Shown: positions 1 through 7,486 of the stretch, piece after piece
How positions within the stretch are numbered: position 1 is the stretch's first letter
Layout: every line of letters starts with the position of its first letter
Assembly (NCBI GenBank): GCA_937958145.1
Contig: CALGOE010000240.1
Span: 1-22,897, forward strand
From: an uncultured Desulfobacca sp.
GTDB taxonomy: Bacteria > Desulfobacterota > Desulfobaccia > Desulfobaccales > Desulfobaccaceae
Direction: 5' to 3'
Length of the DNA stretch: 22,897 bases
The notes under the pieces: generated by a model
What the model was told of the DNA's origin: nothing
Databases searched by the model: none
The model's input: the letters and a program-made list of their open reading frames with translations, nothing else
Made by a program: the position numbers and the translations under genes

Positions 1-615
1 GATCATGATCTTGACCAATTCGGTCAAGTGGCGGAGGATCCGTTTGAACCGGTCCATGATCTCAAAATAAACGGCAAAGGATTGGGGGTGCCCGAAACTG
101 TGGGTCATGGTGGTCTCGTGGGCCGTGGCCGCCTGGAAGCAACGCTCCTGGATATGCTCCGCCTGGGCCAGGAGGTAGCGCCGCAGAGGCGGGTTGACGG
201 CATGGAACAGGTCGGCCAGGCCGCGCAGGAGGCCCTTGACGTGAATAAATAAATCATTGATATGGAAGAAGTCTTTGTCGGGGATGATAATGCCCCCTTG
301 GATCTTCCGTTCGATGGGTTCAGCCAAGAGCTTGAACTCGTTGGCAATATGCTCCAGGTGGCCGAGAATGCCGTGCAGCCTGATAAGATGAGGGTTCTGC
401 TCCTGTCCCGGCTGCGACTGGGCCACCTCCACCTCCTCAAAAAAATCATCCAGGTCCAGGGTGATGGTGTCCTGGATTTTGGGCAGGACCTCCAGTTCGC
501 TCAGATCGGTGCGGTTAAAGGCCCGGCGCAGGGCCGCCAGCATCAGGCGGATATTGTCCACCGTAGGCGACAGGGCGGCAAGCTTGCTGAGATAATATTT
601 TTTATCATAGGTCAT
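1..615 (-). CDS. PhoU-like helical protein, C-terminus cut by window edge
   Basis: The reading frame opens at an ATG at 615 and stays open for 205 codons to the left edge, so the C-terminus is missing. An AAAGGACC ribosome-binding site lies just upstream of the ATG. The protein is almost entirely amphipathic helix, with segments such as HLEHIANEFKLLAEPIERKI and EIMDRFKRILRHLTELVKI. This pattern resembles the PhoU/DUF47 helical bundles found alone or at the C-terminus of Na/Pi cotransporters. No membrane segment is visible in the part present. It is the last visible gene of a minus-strand run behind queD, 40 bases downstream of it. The PhoU resemblance is by pattern only; it may be an unrelated helical bundle. 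No function is assigned. Confidence 0.6.
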   Translation of the reverse strand, partial: MTYDKKYYLSKLAALSPTVDNIRLMLAALRRAFNRTDLSELEVLPKIQDTITLDLDDFFEEVEVAQSQPGQEQNPHLIRLHGILGHLEHIANEFKLLAEPIERKIQGGIIIPDKDFFHINDLFIHVKGLLRGLADLFHAVNPPLRRYLLAQAEHIQERCFQAATAHETTMTHSFGHPQSFAVYFEIMDRFKRILRHLTELVKIMI

Positions 616-655
616 GGCAGGTCCTTTCGGGCCGGTCTACGGTATGGAGACAGGT

Positions 656-1027
656 TCAGGGGAGGAAATAAGCCGCGCTGGTGTGGTCCGACTCCCAGAC
701 CGCGATGCGGCTGACGGTTACCCGTTGGTCATTCAGGGCAGAGCTGAGGCGCTCAAAGAGATAGCGGGCCAGGTTTTCGGATGAGGGATTCTGATGCTGA
801 AACGCCGGCAGTTCGTTAAGAAAGGTATGGTCGATTTCGTCCAGCACTTCTTTGGCCCGGCTCTTAATTTTGCCGAAATCCAGGACCAACCCGGCTTCAT
901 CCAGAGAGGCGGCGGTGACGAAGATTTCCACTTTCCAGTTATGGCCGTGCAGGGCTTCGCATTTGCCGTAAAAGTTGTCGAGGCGGTGCGCGGCGGCGAA
1001 TTGGGTGACGACCTTCAGTTCATACAT
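656..1027 (-). CDS. queD: 6-carboxy-5,6,7,8-tetrahydropterin synthase (QueD/PTPS family)
   Basis: The 123-residue protein has the length and motif order of QueD, the enzyme that turns dihydroneopterin triphosphate into 6-carboxytetrahydropterin in the cytoplasmic queuosine/7-deazapurine pathway. His14, His27 and His29 (in LHGHNW) are the expected zinc ligands, and Cys23 is the expected catalytic cysteine. The C-terminal WESDHTSAAYF segment is the conserved pterin-binding region. The start ATG at 1027 follows the stop of the preceding coiled-coil gene by 5 bases, so the two are probably co-transcribed. No queC, queE, queF or folE is in the window. A 6-pyruvoyltetrahydropterin synthase of other specificity is possible, but QueD is the usual bacterial identity for this short form. 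Confidence 0.9.
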   Translation of the reverse strand: MYELKVVTQFAAAHRLDNFYGKCEALHGHNWKVEIFVTAASLDEAGLVLDFGKIKSRAKEVLDEIDHTFLNELPAFQHQNPSSENLARYLFERLSSALNDQRVTVSRIAVWESDHTSAAYFLP

Positions 1028-1032
1028 GGGTG

Positions 1033-1245
1033 TTATCCGATTTTGGTGGTTTTCAGGGTTTTCAGGCGGTTTTGGACCCGGTTGATCAATTGTTTCAGGT
1101 CATTCTGCAGGGCGGCCAGCTCTTGGTGGCGTTTGCCCTCGATCTTGAGCAATTCTTCCAGATAATACGTAATAAATTCCATTTCCCGCTGCCGGAGTTC
1201 GCCGGCTATTTTTTGTTTCAACTGCTTCACCAGGGCTTCATCCAT
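1033..1245 (-). CDS. small coiled-coil protein
   Basis: A 70-residue protein starts MDEALVKQLKQK. I chose the ATG at 1245 because a strong GGAGGAG lies directly upstream; a longer frame reaching 1308 would overlap the zinc-ribbon gene heavily and lacks such a site. The whole chain is charged and helical, with heptad-like leucine spacing (LVKQLKQKIAGEL, LAALQNDLKQLINRVQNRL), so a coiled coil is likely. There is no signal peptide or membrane segment. It overlaps the end of the zinc-ribbon gene by 8 bases and precedes queD by 5 bases, which indicates translational coupling in one operon. I do not recognise the family and assign no function. Confidence 0.7.
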   Translation of the reverse strand: MDEALVKQLKQKIAGELRQREMEFITYYLEELLKIEGKRHQELAALQNDLKQLINRVQNRLKTLKTTKIG

Positions 1246-1486
1246 GGCTCTCCTCCGCCAGCACGGTTTGATAAGCAAAGCCACATTGGCTGCATTCGCC
1301 CTGTTCATTGAGAATGCCGATACAGGCCCCGTCAGGGCAGAGAACCCGGTCGGCCAGCTCCGGGGGCGCTGCTGCGGGCAGCCGTTCCCCGCACTGGCAG
1401 CAAAAGAGGGCCTCCGGCGGATTTTCGGCTTCGCACTCCGGGCAGATGATCACTGGCAGGTCGCCGCCGCAATGAGGGCATTCCAT
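1238..1486 (-). CDS. small zinc-ribbon protein
   Basis: An 82-residue protein carries successive cysteine pairs: CPHC at residues 3-6, then CPEC, FCCQCG, and a last ribbon CPDGACIG...ECSQCG. It therefore looks like two or three zinc ribbons in tandem. The C-terminal CPDxxCIGxL...CxxCG form is, from memory, common in small Desulfobacterota proteins. The ATG at 1486 is preferred over a TTG six bases upstream because AAAGGAT then sits at a normal distance. It is the first gene of the run zinc ribbon, coiled coil, QueD, PhoU-like, and its 3' end overlaps the coiled-coil start. The role is unknown; protein or RNA binding is only a guess. Confidence 0.75.
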   Translation of the reverse strand: MECPHCGGDLPVIICPECEAENPPEALFCCQCGERLPAAAPPELADRVLCPDGACIGILNEQGECSQCGFAYQTVLAEESHG

Positions 1487-1824
1487 GGCCAATCCTTTTC
1501 GTCAGGCTGATGGTTAATTTCCATGCTGGCAGCCGGCATGAAACCACAGGATAGACCGTACGATTGCGGCCTCAGACCCTGGCAGGGTGTTGCAACCTCC
1601 CTTTCCTTGGACAACCATGGGAGAAACCCCCTTATTTTAGCCTGTGACGCGGCCACAGGCCTTCATTGGGGTTGGGGCAGGGCCCGGATGGCTTCGGCCC
1701 CCGGCCCTGAAGGCAGTCTTGCCACCACCTGCCAGCTTCCTGACCGCCGGCTGCTTCACGTTGCCAGTTGTTCATAACGGAAAAACCCAGATTTGTCAAT
1801 GCAGTGCCGGGCCGGAGGCGGGGT
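1487..1824. other. intergenic gap with several inverted repeats, no convincing gene
   Basis: This 338-base gap separates the HAD phosphatase end from the start of the zinc-ribbon gene, both on the minus strand. I see no credible coding frame. Three inverted repeats are visible: ACCCTGGCAGGGT (1576-1588), GCCTGTG/CACAGGC (1640-1646 with 1654-1660), and CAGGGCC/GGCCCTG (1678-1684 with 1703-1709). None is followed by a T-run on either strand, so they are not classic intrinsic terminators. The gap probably holds the end of one transcript and the promoter or leader of the next, but no good -35/-10 pair was found. Confidence 0.5.
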
Positions 1825-2457
1825 TTAGAACCGAAATATCGGCCAGCCCCGTTGCTTGGCAACAACTCGCAAGGCCGGCGCCGGGTTGACGACGACGGGA
1901 TGGCCGACCTGTGCCAACAGGGGCAGATCCGAAATATGGTCGGCATAGGCATAGGACCGGGCCAGATCAAAGGCGGCCACCTGGGCCAACTCCTGAAGCA
2001 GGAGAAGCTTGTTGCGGCCGCGGGGATGCCGGCCCAGAATTTGACCGGTACAGCGGCCGGCCTGGATTTCCAAAACAGTGGCGATGAGCCAGTGGGCCTG
2101 CAGGTCTGCCTGCAGGGGCTGCATGAGAACTTCCAGAGAGCCGGTGAGGATGACGGTTTGGTGCCCCCGGCGTTGGTGTTCCCGCAATTGCGCCAGGCCC
2201 GGGCGGCTGAGCCGCGGCCGGAGATGACGGCGGTAACAATCCTGGGCCAACCGTTGCAGCCGGTCCTTTTCCAGACCCTGCAGGTAGGATTTATTGTGAA
2301 AACGGTCCTGCTGCCGGCAACCCAACTCGGCCAGATACCGCAAGGCCCGCTGCGGCGTCAGGACCCGCTGCTGCAGGAGGTAAAGGAAGAACAGCCGTTC
2401 ACTGGGGAAACGGATCAGGGTGCGGTCCACATCAAAGATGGCGGCGATGGTTTCCAT
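1825..2457 (-). CDS. HAD superfamily subfamily IB phosphatase (SerB-like fold)
   Basis: The 210-residue protein has the HAD motifs in order. Motif I is DVDRT with Asp9 (nucleophile) and Asp11 (acid/base). Motif II is VILTGS. A lysine follows in RGRNKLLLL, and motif IV is YADHISDLPLL. The C-terminal NPAPALRVVAKQRGWP segment is typical of the phosphoserine-phosphatase-like IB group. It begins 28 bases after the CDP-alcohol phosphatidyltransferase on the same strand, so both are probably one transcription unit. That context suggests a phosphatase acting on a phospholipid intermediate, for example phosphatidylglycerophosphate; this is inference. Phosphoserine phosphatase or another small phosphomonoesterase activity is possible. 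No membrane segment is seen. Confidence 0.8.
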   Translation of the reverse strand: METIAAIFDVDRTLIRFPSERLFFLYLLQQRVLTPQRALRYLAELGCRQQDRFHNKSYLQGLEKDRLQRLAQDCYRRHLRPRLSRPGLAQLREHQRRGHQTVILTGSLEVLMQPLQADLQAHWLIATVLEIQAGRCTGQILGRHPRGRNKLLLLQELAQVAAFDLARSYAYADHISDLPLLAQVGHPVVVNPAPALRVVAKQRGWPIFRF

Positions 2458-2485
2458 GGGGAGATCAGAACCGTCTGACCAGAAG

Positions 2486-3088
2486 TCAGGGGATGGCTTG
2501 GGAGAAATAGACGCGGCTGTCCAACAGGACCGGGATGCCCCGAATCACGCAGAGGGCGGCGACAAAGTAGATGACGACCTGGTTCAACCCCAGCAACGTC
2601 GGCAAATGATCAGGAGACCACAAGGCCACAGCAGAGGTTAAGGTCAATTGACAGAACACCCAGGCTTTGGCAAACCCATACAGGGCTCGCATAAACCGGG
2701 AGGCCACCAGGAAGCGGCCCAGCCTGGAATGCATCATGCCAAAGACCGACTGCCCTTGCCGCAGGGCCACACCCCGCAGCCCATCCACCAGAAAGGAACG
2801 AATCAAAAAGAGGATGGGCACCCACAGCGGCACCAGATGAAGCGATAAAAAAACCACCCAGAGGATATTTTCCACCGCCCGGTCCAGGGCCACGTCCAGG
2901 ACCGCGCCCAGTTCGCTCACTTCGTGACGTCGGCGGGCGACATAGCCGTCGAACCAGTCCAACAGAAAGAGAATGATGAGAAGAAAAAAACCGCTGAGGC
3001 GCAATACCAGACTACTGGAAAATAACAGGCCCAAATAGAGCAGGAGCAAAGGTAATCTGCTTAAGGTGATGATGTTGGCCAGAGACAT
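2486..3088 (-). CDS. CDP-alcohol phosphatidyltransferase family membrane protein
   Basis: The 200-residue integral membrane protein contains the full family signature D-x2-DG-x2-AR-x8-G-x3-D-x3-D. It lies at Asp44, Asp47-Gly48, Ala51-Arg52, Gly61, Asp65 and Asp69 on the cytoplasmic face of the first helices. Hydrophobic stretches cover residues 6-26, 30-43, about 74-95, 145-160 and 168-185, consistent with about six helices. Enzymes of this family displace CMP from a CDP-alcohol (usually CDP-diacylglycerol) with a second alcohol. Phosphatidylglycerophosphate synthase (PgsA) is the likeliest activity, but the head-group acceptor cannot be read from the sequence. A HAD phosphatase follows in the same direction, which fits a PgsA-like two-step route. 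Confidence 0.85.
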   Translation of the reverse strand: MSLANIITLSRLPLLLLYLGLLFSSSLVLRLSGFFLLIILFLLDWFDGYVARRRHEVSELGAVLDVALDRAVENILWVVFLSLHLVPLWVPILFLIRSFLVDGLRGVALRQGQSVFGMMHSRLGRFLVASRFMRALYGFAKAWVFCQLTLTSAVALWSPDHLPTLLGLNQVVIYFVAALCVIRGIPVLLDSRVYFSQAIP

Positions 3089-3254
3089 GGGATAACAGCC
3101 TGAGCGGGGTATTCTGGGTTACCTTACCAGATTCTGTTGAGGGAAACAACCGTATTCAGGCTGGCACTAGAAAACCGGCGGCCTTGTGAGCACCGGACTT
3201 GCACAACCTTCCTGGCGGTGGTAAAGTATAAAATCTAACCTATTCCTTGCGGTT
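3089..3254. promoter_or_regulatory. divergent promoter region between phospholipid pair and signalling operon
   Basis: This 166-base region lies between two divergently transcribed genes, so both promoters should be here. On the plus strand the best -10 candidate is TATAAA at 3227-3232, but no good -35 lies upstream, and the resulting leader before the ATG at 3255 would be only about 15 bases. A TGGCAC at 3162 recalls the -24 half of a sigma-54 promoter but lacks the TTGC half at the right distance. The region is assigned by position more than by motif. Confidence 0.35.
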
Positions 3255-5105
3255 ATGCCCATGAATAATTTTTTCCATCGCCTCAGCCAATTACAGACCA
3301 GAACGGTGGTGGCCACCATCCTCCTGGTGACCCTCCTCCTCAGCGTCGGCTTATTCTCGCTCTGGCTGTGGTCCGGGAAAAAAATTGAAAATGTCATCAC
3401 GGAGCAGTTCAATGAACAACAATTGATGCTGGCCCGCAAGATTGCCGAAAACGTCGAAACCTATGTGGATTTTTTGGAATTGCTGGCCGTTACCTACACC
3501 CAGGAATTTCTGGTGGAGGCGGTTTTCCCGGAGCATCTCGATACGTTTTTTAAGCTGCAACTGGAATACGTCCAGGCCTTCGGCATCCTGGCCATTAAAC
3601 ATTACGACGCCCACGGGAAAATGGTGGCCATGTATACTGCCAGCAAGACGCCGGTGCGGCCCACCGCCGCCCCCCTGGCCCCGGACCGGGTGGCCTGGGG
3701 GCAAGATGAAGCCAACCGACACGCCGTCTTCCTGGAACAGATCTTTTCCCTGGAATATACGGACGGCTCCAAACGCCAGGTCATGGGGGTTTTGGCCCCC
3801 CTGTACCGGGATGGCAACGCGCTGAAGACGCCAAGCGGCGGGACGTTTGCCGGCCTCCTGCAGCTTATCGTTGATCCCCGCTTTATCGCCGGCATGGCGA
3901 CCAAAGAGGTCCGCTCCGGCCAGACCGGCTATGCCTGGATCATTGACCACCAGGGGACCTTCCTGGCCCATTATGAAGAGAGTTTTATCGGCCAGAATCA
4001 TATTGCTGTCCGTCGGCAGCGTAATCCCGACATATCCTTCGCCAGGATTGATGAAATTGTCAACCAGCGGTTGCTGCAGGGGCAGGAAGGCGTTGATTAT
4101 TATCTCTCCGGTTGGCATCGGGACAAGATCGGCCAGATCAAAAAATTGCTGGCCTATACCCCTATTACCTTCCAACGCAGTATGAAGCGGGGTATTGTCC
4201 AGGTGGAAAATCCGGGCCAAAATCTTTGGGGCGTCGGCGTGGCCGCACCCGTGGATGAAGTGGCCGGCCTGGTGGAGCGGCTCCAATGGGATCAGGGCCT
4301 TATTATCGGCTCGCTCCTGCTCTTCCTGGTGGGGATCAGTTGCCTCCTCATCGGCGCGGCCTACAGCTGGAACCGGGTTCTGAGCCATGAAGTGGCCGAA
4401 AAGGCCGAGGAATTGCGCCGCAGCCACGAACGTCTGCTCCGTTCCGAGCGCTTTGCGGCCGTGGGCGAGGCGGCCGCTTATGTCAGCCATGAAATCAAGA
4501 ACCCCCTCATGGTCATCGGCGGTTTTGCCCAACAATTAAAAAGAAATCCGGAGCTGTCGCCCACCGCCCTGACCAAACTGCAGTTGATCAGCGACGAAGT
4601 CAAACGTCTGGAGAATTTCTTGGGCGAGTTGCGGGATTTTACCCGCCCGGCACCGCCGGCCAAAAAAGAGGCCGACCTCAATGACCTGGTCAGTCAGGTC
4701 ACCGCCATGATGCATGATGCGGCCAAAGACATGGGCATCAGCCTGATCACCCGCCTGGCCGACAATCTGCCTCAGGTGCCGTTTGACATGAACCAAATGA
4801 AACAGGTGCTCATCAATCTCATCAAGAACGCCATGGAGGCCATTGAAGGTGGGGGCACCATCACGGTAACCACGGAAAGTCGGGGAGATCAGGTGGCCGT
4901 CTCGGTCCACGATACCGGCAAGGGGATTGCGCCGGAAATCCTGCCCAATATTTTCAATCCCTTTTTCACCACCAAGAAGTCGGGCACCGGTTTGGGTCTG
5001 GCGGTCATCAACAAAATCATTGAGGATCATCATGGCAGCATTACGGTAGCCAGTGCTCCCGGACAGGGCACGACGTTTACCGTCATACTGCCGTGTCGGC
5101 AGTAA
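3255..5105 (+). CDS. sensor histidine kinase with periplasmic Cache-like domain
   Basis: The 616-residue membrane kinase has TM1 at about 18-39, a periplasmic sensor of some 300 residues, TM2 at about 348-370, a short coiled linker, then the kinase core. The sensor segment GYAWIIDHQGTFLAHYEES resembles a Cache domain, which typically binds small metabolites such as amino acids or organic acids. His412 in SHEIKNP is the phospho-acceptor. The ATPase boxes are N525 (NLIKNA), Asp553 (DTGKG) and GTGLGL at 577-582, so it should be active. No HAMP or PAS domain is evident. An alternative ATG lies at 3261, and neither start has a strong ribosome-binding site. It is the first gene of the plus-strand run; the ntrY start follows 10 bases after its stop. 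Confidence 0.9.
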   Translation: MPMNNFFHRLSQLQTRTVVATILLVTLLLSVGLFSLWLWSGKKIENVITEQFNEQQLMLARKIAENVETYVDFLELLAVTYTQEFLVEAVFPEHLDTFFKLQLEYVQAFGILAIKHYDAHGKMVAMYTASKTPVRPTAAPLAPDRVAWGQDEANRHAVFLEQIFSLEYTDGSKRQVMGVLAPLYRDGNALKTPSGGTFAGLLQLIVDPRFIAGMATKEVRSGQTGYAWIIDHQGTFLAHYEESFIGQNHIAVRRQRNPDISFARIDEIVNQRLLQGQEGVDYYLSGWHRDKIGQIKKLLAYTPITFQRSMKRGIVQVENPGQNLWGVGVAAPVDEVAGLVERLQWDQGLIIGSLLLFLVGISCLLIGAAYSWNRVLSHEVAEKAEELRRSHERLLRSERFAAVGEAAAYVSHEIKNPLMVIGGFAQQLKRNPELSPTALTKLQLISDEVKRLENFLGELRDFTRPAPPAKKEADLNDLVSQVTAMMHDAAKDMGISLITRLADNLPQVPFDMNQMKQVLINLIKNAMEAIEGGGTITVTTESRGDQVAVSVHDTGKGIAPEILPNIFNPFFTTKKSGTGLGLAVINKIIEDHHGSITVASAPGQGTTFTVILPCRQ

Positions 5106-5115
5106 TCCACCTGTT

Positions 5116-7395
5116 ATGGCAACCCCCTTTTCTGCACCCAACGCCCTGCCGGCCGCTGCCGGCGAAAGGCAACGCCGGCGCCGGGAAAAAATCCTCATCG
5201 GGATCCTCATTCTCCTGGTGGTCACCATCACGCTGGTGGAAGTCCGATTGGTCCGGCAGCGGGGGGAATCCATCACCGACAGTCTGCTGGCCTTCGGTTT
5301 GGTCAATCTGAATACGATCCTCCTGCTTTTTCTCACCTTCCTGATCTTCCGCAACCTGGTGAAATTGATTTTGGAGCGGCGCCAGAAGATCTTCGGGTCC
5401 CGCCTGCGCATCCGCCTGGTCCTGACCTTTGTCTTTCTGTCGTTATTGCCGACGCTGCTCATGTCTTTTGTGGCCTTTGAGTTTATTTCGGGACGGACGG
5501 AGTACCAACTCAATGCCCAGGTGGAAAAATCGCTGGCCAACGCCGTGGTCCTGGTGCAATCGTATTTCCGGGGCATCGAACGCAAGGTGGTGGTGTGCGG
5601 CCAGTTGCTGAGCCGGCTCCTGCAGGAACAGAACCTCTTGGGCACGGGCAACGCCGCCCTGGAGGAATTTCTGCAGGAAAAGAGGCAGGCCTATGCCCTG
5701 GAGAACCTGGAAGTATTCTCTGCCGCCGGCCAACGGCTGGCCGGGGCCATGCCTGAGGGCCCGGGCATAACGACGACGGATGGGGCGATATTCAACCATC
5801 TGCGCCAGTTGCCCGAGGGCGCCGTGGATCGCCAACCCCAGACTGACGGCGAGATCCTGCGGGGCCTCTTTGCCATTCCCGGACCGGAGCTGTCCGCCGG
5901 GCCCATGGCCTTTCTCGTGGTCACCCAGTTAATTCCCAAGCCGGTGCTGCAACAGGTGGCGGATGTGCGGGCCGGGGTGACCGAACTCCGGCGTCTGCAA
6001 TACATTCTGCGGCCGGTGCGGGTGAGCCGTTTTGTGGCCTTGGGGGCGGTGACCCTGCTGGTGCTCATGTCCGCAGTCTGGCTGGGGATGTACATGGCCC
6101 GGGAGATTACCACGCCCATCCGCCAACTGGCCGAGGGCACCCTGAAGGTGGCGGACGGCGATTATTCCATCCATATCGATGAGGAAGGCCGGGATGAAAT
6201 CGGCTTCCTGGTCCAATCCTTCAACAAGATGACCCAGGATTTGCAGCTCAGCCGGCGCCAACTGGATGCGGTCAATCAACAATTGTCCCAGAAAAACCAG
6301 GAATTGGAAGCCCGGCGGCGGGATATGGAGATTATTTTGCGCAATGTCGCGGCCGGCGTCATCTCGGTGGATGCCCGGGACACTATCACCACCATCAATC
6401 ATTCGGCCGAGATGATTTTTGGCGTCGAGGCCGGCGAAGTCCTGGGTAAGAACATCCGACAGCTGTTTTCCGAGCAGGACGCCCCCAAACTGGCCGAGAT
6501 CATGGCGGTCAGCCGTCAAACCAGCAAAAGCGTGTTGGAAAAACCCCTTCATGTGCATCGCGCCACCGCCACCCTGACCCTCCTGGTCAAACCCACCGTC
6601 CTCAAGGACGAACAGGGCCGCTACGTGGGCATGGTATTGGTTTTCGAGGATATGACCGAATTGTATCGGGCCCAACAGGCGGCAGCCTGGCGGGAAGTGG
6701 CCCGACGCATCGCCCATGAAGTGAAAAATCCGCTAACCCCCATCCAATTGGCCGCCCAACGTTTATGGCGGCGGTACGGCGACAAGTTGGGGGAGGACAG
6801 CCACGTACTGCGGGAATGCACCCAGATGATTGTGGCCCAGGTGGAAGACCTGAAGAACCTGGTCAACGAGTTCTCGCGCTTTGCCCGTCTGCCCCAGCTC
6901 ACCCTGACCCGGCAGGACGTCAATGCCCTCATCCGGGAAACCCTGGTGCTGTACCAGGAGAGCGAGCCCCGGGTTGATTTTCAGCTTGCTCTGGACGCGG
7001 CCCTGCCGCCGGTGGCTTTGGATCGGGATCAGGTAAAGCGGGTGCTGGTAAACCTCCTGGATAATGCCATCGCCGCGGTGGACCACCGGGGCGAGGTGGC
7101 CATCACCACGTCCCTGGCGCCAGACGGCCAATGGCTTACCATCGCGGTGGCCGATACCGGCCGGGGCATTCCGCCCCGGGACCAGGAGCGCATCTTCGAG
7201 CCGTATTTCTCCACCAAACGGGGGGGCACCGGCCTGGGCCTGGCTATTGCCCGGGCGGTGATTGAGGAGCATCACGGCCGTATCTGGGTGGAGGAGAACC
7301 AGCCGCAGGGCAGCCGCTTTGTTATCGCCCTGCCTCTTGACCGACAGCATCATGAATCCCGGGCGAACCACCGCGGCAAGACGGAGGCGAGCTGA
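5116..7395 (+). CDS. ntrY: NtrY-type nitrogen-regulation sensor histidine kinase
   Basis: The 759-residue protein has NtrY architecture. Three N-terminal hydrophobic segments (about 26-44, 59-79, 99-122) are followed by a periplasmic region, TM4 at about 306-328, HAMP (about 328-380), PAS (about 401-520), then HisKA and HATPase. His534 in AHEVKNP is the phosphorylation site. ATPase boxes are N650 (LLDNAI), Asp680 (DTGRG) and GGTGLGL at 703-709. The PAS may bind a cofactor, as in NtrY of other proteobacteria where haem has been reported; no ligand residue is claimed here. The frame extends upstream to 5053, but only ATG 5116 avoids overlap with the previous kinase. Its natural partner is the NtrX-type regulator encoded directly downstream. 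Confidence 0.88.
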   Translation: MATPFSAPNALPAAAGERQRRRREKILIGILILLVVTITLVEVRLVRQRGESITDSLLAFGLVNLNTILLLFLTFLIFRNLVKLILERRQKIFGSRLRIRLVLTFVFLSLLPTLLMSFVAFEFISGRTEYQLNAQVEKSLANAVVLVQSYFRGIERKVVVCGQLLSRLLQEQNLLGTGNAALEEFLQEKRQAYALENLEVFSAAGQRLAGAMPEGPGITTTDGAIFNHLRQLPEGAVDRQPQTDGEILRGLFAIPGPELSAGPMAFLVVTQLIPKPVLQQVADVRAGVTELRRLQYILRPVRVSRFVALGAVTLLVLMSAVWLGMYMAREITTPIRQLAEGTLKVADGDYSIHIDEEGRDEIGFLVQSFNKMTQDLQLSRRQLDAVNQQLSQKNQELEARRRDMEIILRNVAAGVISVDARDTITTINHSAEMIFGVEAGEVLGKNIRQLFSEQDAPKLAEIMAVSRQTSKSVLEKPLHVHRATATLTLLVKPTVLKDEQGRYVGMVLVFEDMTELYRAQQAAAWREVARRIAHEVKNPLTPIQLAAQRLWRRYGDKLGEDSHVLRECTQMIVAQVEDLKNLVNEFSRFARLPQLTLTRQDVNALIRETLVLYQESEPRVDFQLALDAALPPVALDRDQVKRVLVNLLDNAIAAVDHRGEVAITTSLAPDGQWLTIAVADTGRGIPPRDQERIFEPYFSTKRGGTGLGLAIARAVIEEHHGRIWVEENQPQGSRFVIALPLDRQHHESRANHRGKTEAS

Positions 7396-7486
7396 GGCGA
7401 ACAGTGCTGACGATATTTGCCAACCAGGCGCAGCAGATCTCCCCTGGCTCGGCTTTTTCCGGCAACCAGCAAGCAGAAACCCCATC

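Noticed and set aside
1580..1594. Sigma-54-like promoter TGGCAGGGTGTTGCA on the plus strand
   Set aside because: The GG and GC elements are one base too close, and no plus-strand gene follows.
1523..1777. Plus-strand frame of 84 codons in the gap before the HAD gene
   Set aside because: No ribosome-binding site, no domain, and overlapping frames of similar quality on both strands.
3162..3167. TGGCAC resembling the -24 element of a sigma-54 promoter before the kinase operon
   Set aside because: No TTGC or GC at the -12 distance.
3351..4535. Antisense open frame of 394 codons inside the Cache-domain kinase
   Set aside because: Shadow of a well-supported kinase gene; no domain or ribosome-binding site seen.
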